This document shows, piece after piece, positions 7,005-7,362 of a DNA stretch of 7,362 nucleotides. Each line of letters opens with the position of its first letter. Position 1 is the first letter of the stretch. The translations under genes were made by a program, and so were the position numbers. Below the pieces are notes generated by a model that saw nothing but the letters and a program-made list of their open reading frames with translations, had not been told where the DNA came from and did no database searches. This DNA is from Bacteroidota bacterium (GTDB taxonomy: Bacteria; Bacteroidota; Bacteroidia; Flavobacteriales_D; Crocinitomicaceae): contig VGML01000103.1 in assembly GCA_016866415.1 (NCBI GenBank), positions 1-7,362 on the forward strand, read 5' to 3'.

Positions 7005-7362
7005 ATGGAAAAAAAAATAAAAGAATTACTTCTTACTAATTCACTATTGCTTTTTGGAAGTCAAATTGAGGAAAATCAAATTCAATTTCAAATAACGCGC
7101 AAAGATGTGGAAGGCGATTTCACGTTGGTAACTTTTCCATTTTCAAAATTGATGTGTTGTTCACCCGCTGATGCAGCTGAAAAAATTGGAGAATTTCTTA
7201 AAACTCACCTAGCTGAAATAGAAAAACTCGAAGTAATCAATGGATTTCTGAATATCTGTTTGAATGATTCGTATTGGATTGAGCAACTAAATGAAATTCA
7301 AAAAAGTGAAAATTTTGGGTTTTCCTCTCCAAACTCAAAGCCTTTGTATATGGTGGAATACT
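7005..7362 (+). CDS. argS: Arginyl-tRNA synthetase, N-terminal part (3' partial)
   Basis: The open frame from ATG 7005 to the right edge gives 119 complete codons. It is the N-terminal additional domain (Add-1) that binds the D-loop corner of tRNA-Arg, with the start of the catalytic domain. The recognisable pattern is GDFTLVTFPFSKL, then SPADAAEKIGEFL, then VINGFLNICL. The final residues PLYMVEY correspond to the strand just before the conserved SSPN segment and the HIGH-like ATP-binding motif, which would fall just beyond the window. The enzyme attaches arginine to tRNA-Arg in the cytoplasm. The start is only 3 nt after the arginase stop codon, which implies a shared transcript and possibly translational coupling. 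There is no Shine-Dalgarno sequence, as is usual in this phylum. The catalytic motifs cannot be checked. Confidence 0.9.
   Translation, partial: MEKKIKELLLTNSLLLFGSQIEENQIQFQITRKDVEGDFTLVTFPFSKLMCCSPADAAEKIGEFLKTHLAEIEKLEVINGFLNICLNDSYWIEQLNEIQKSENFGFSSPNSKPLYMVEY

Noticed and set aside
1..7362. A new defence, mobile or CRISPR-like system
   Set aside because: No transposase, integrase, direct-repeat array, terminal inverted repeats or nuclease/toxin genes are visible. The tRNA-Ala has no integrase or duplicated 3' end nearby, and all genes are of housekeeping or envelope type.

Overview
The window looks like ordinary chromosomal core from a low-GC member of the Bacteroidota, most likely a flavobacterium-like lineage. 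The evidence is an AT-rich sequence, start codons without recognisable Shine-Dalgarno sequences, promoter elements of the Bacteroidota type (TTTG, then TAnnTTTG), a patatin phospholipase fused to an outer-membrane barrel, and a four-helix FtsK. No mobile element, CRISPR array or defence module is visible, and base composition and codon use look uniform throughout.

Layout. (1) Positions 3-1472 (+) hold the C-terminal part of a patatin-like phospholipase with an outer-membrane beta-barrel; the gene enters from the left edge. (2) After 30 nt, 1503-2567 (+) encodes a 354-residue tandem VOC-fold protein. (3) This converges with 6 nt of separation on a complete ftsK DNA translocase gene on the minus strand (2574-5132). 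(4) The 99-nt spacer 5133-5231 carries a perfect 8-bp inverted repeat and a weak hairpin. (5) Positions 5232-5882 (-) encode a small secreted protein of unknown function, possibly related to the DUF4412/GLPGLI families. (6) A tRNA-Ala(GGC) gene at 5898-5971 (-) lies 15 nt upstream of that start codon. (7) The 91-nt spacer 5972-6062 is a divergent promoter region. To the right it drives an arginase-family gene (6063-7001, +), followed 3 nt later by argS, of which only the first 119 codons are present (7005 to the right edge).

How the genes fit together. The right-hand pair links arginine hydrolysis with arginine charging onto tRNA, and the two genes are almost certainly co-transcribed. The minus-strand block (tRNA-Ala, secreted protein, ftsK) may be partly co-transcribed from the tRNA promoter. 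The left-hand genes belong to the cell envelope and to small-molecule metabolism, with no obvious shared pathway.

No new multi-gene system was found. The points most worth a second look are the substrate-site substitutions in the arginase, the incomplete metal site of the VOC protein, the acceptor-stem mismatch of the tRNA, and the tight tRNA-to-CDS junction.
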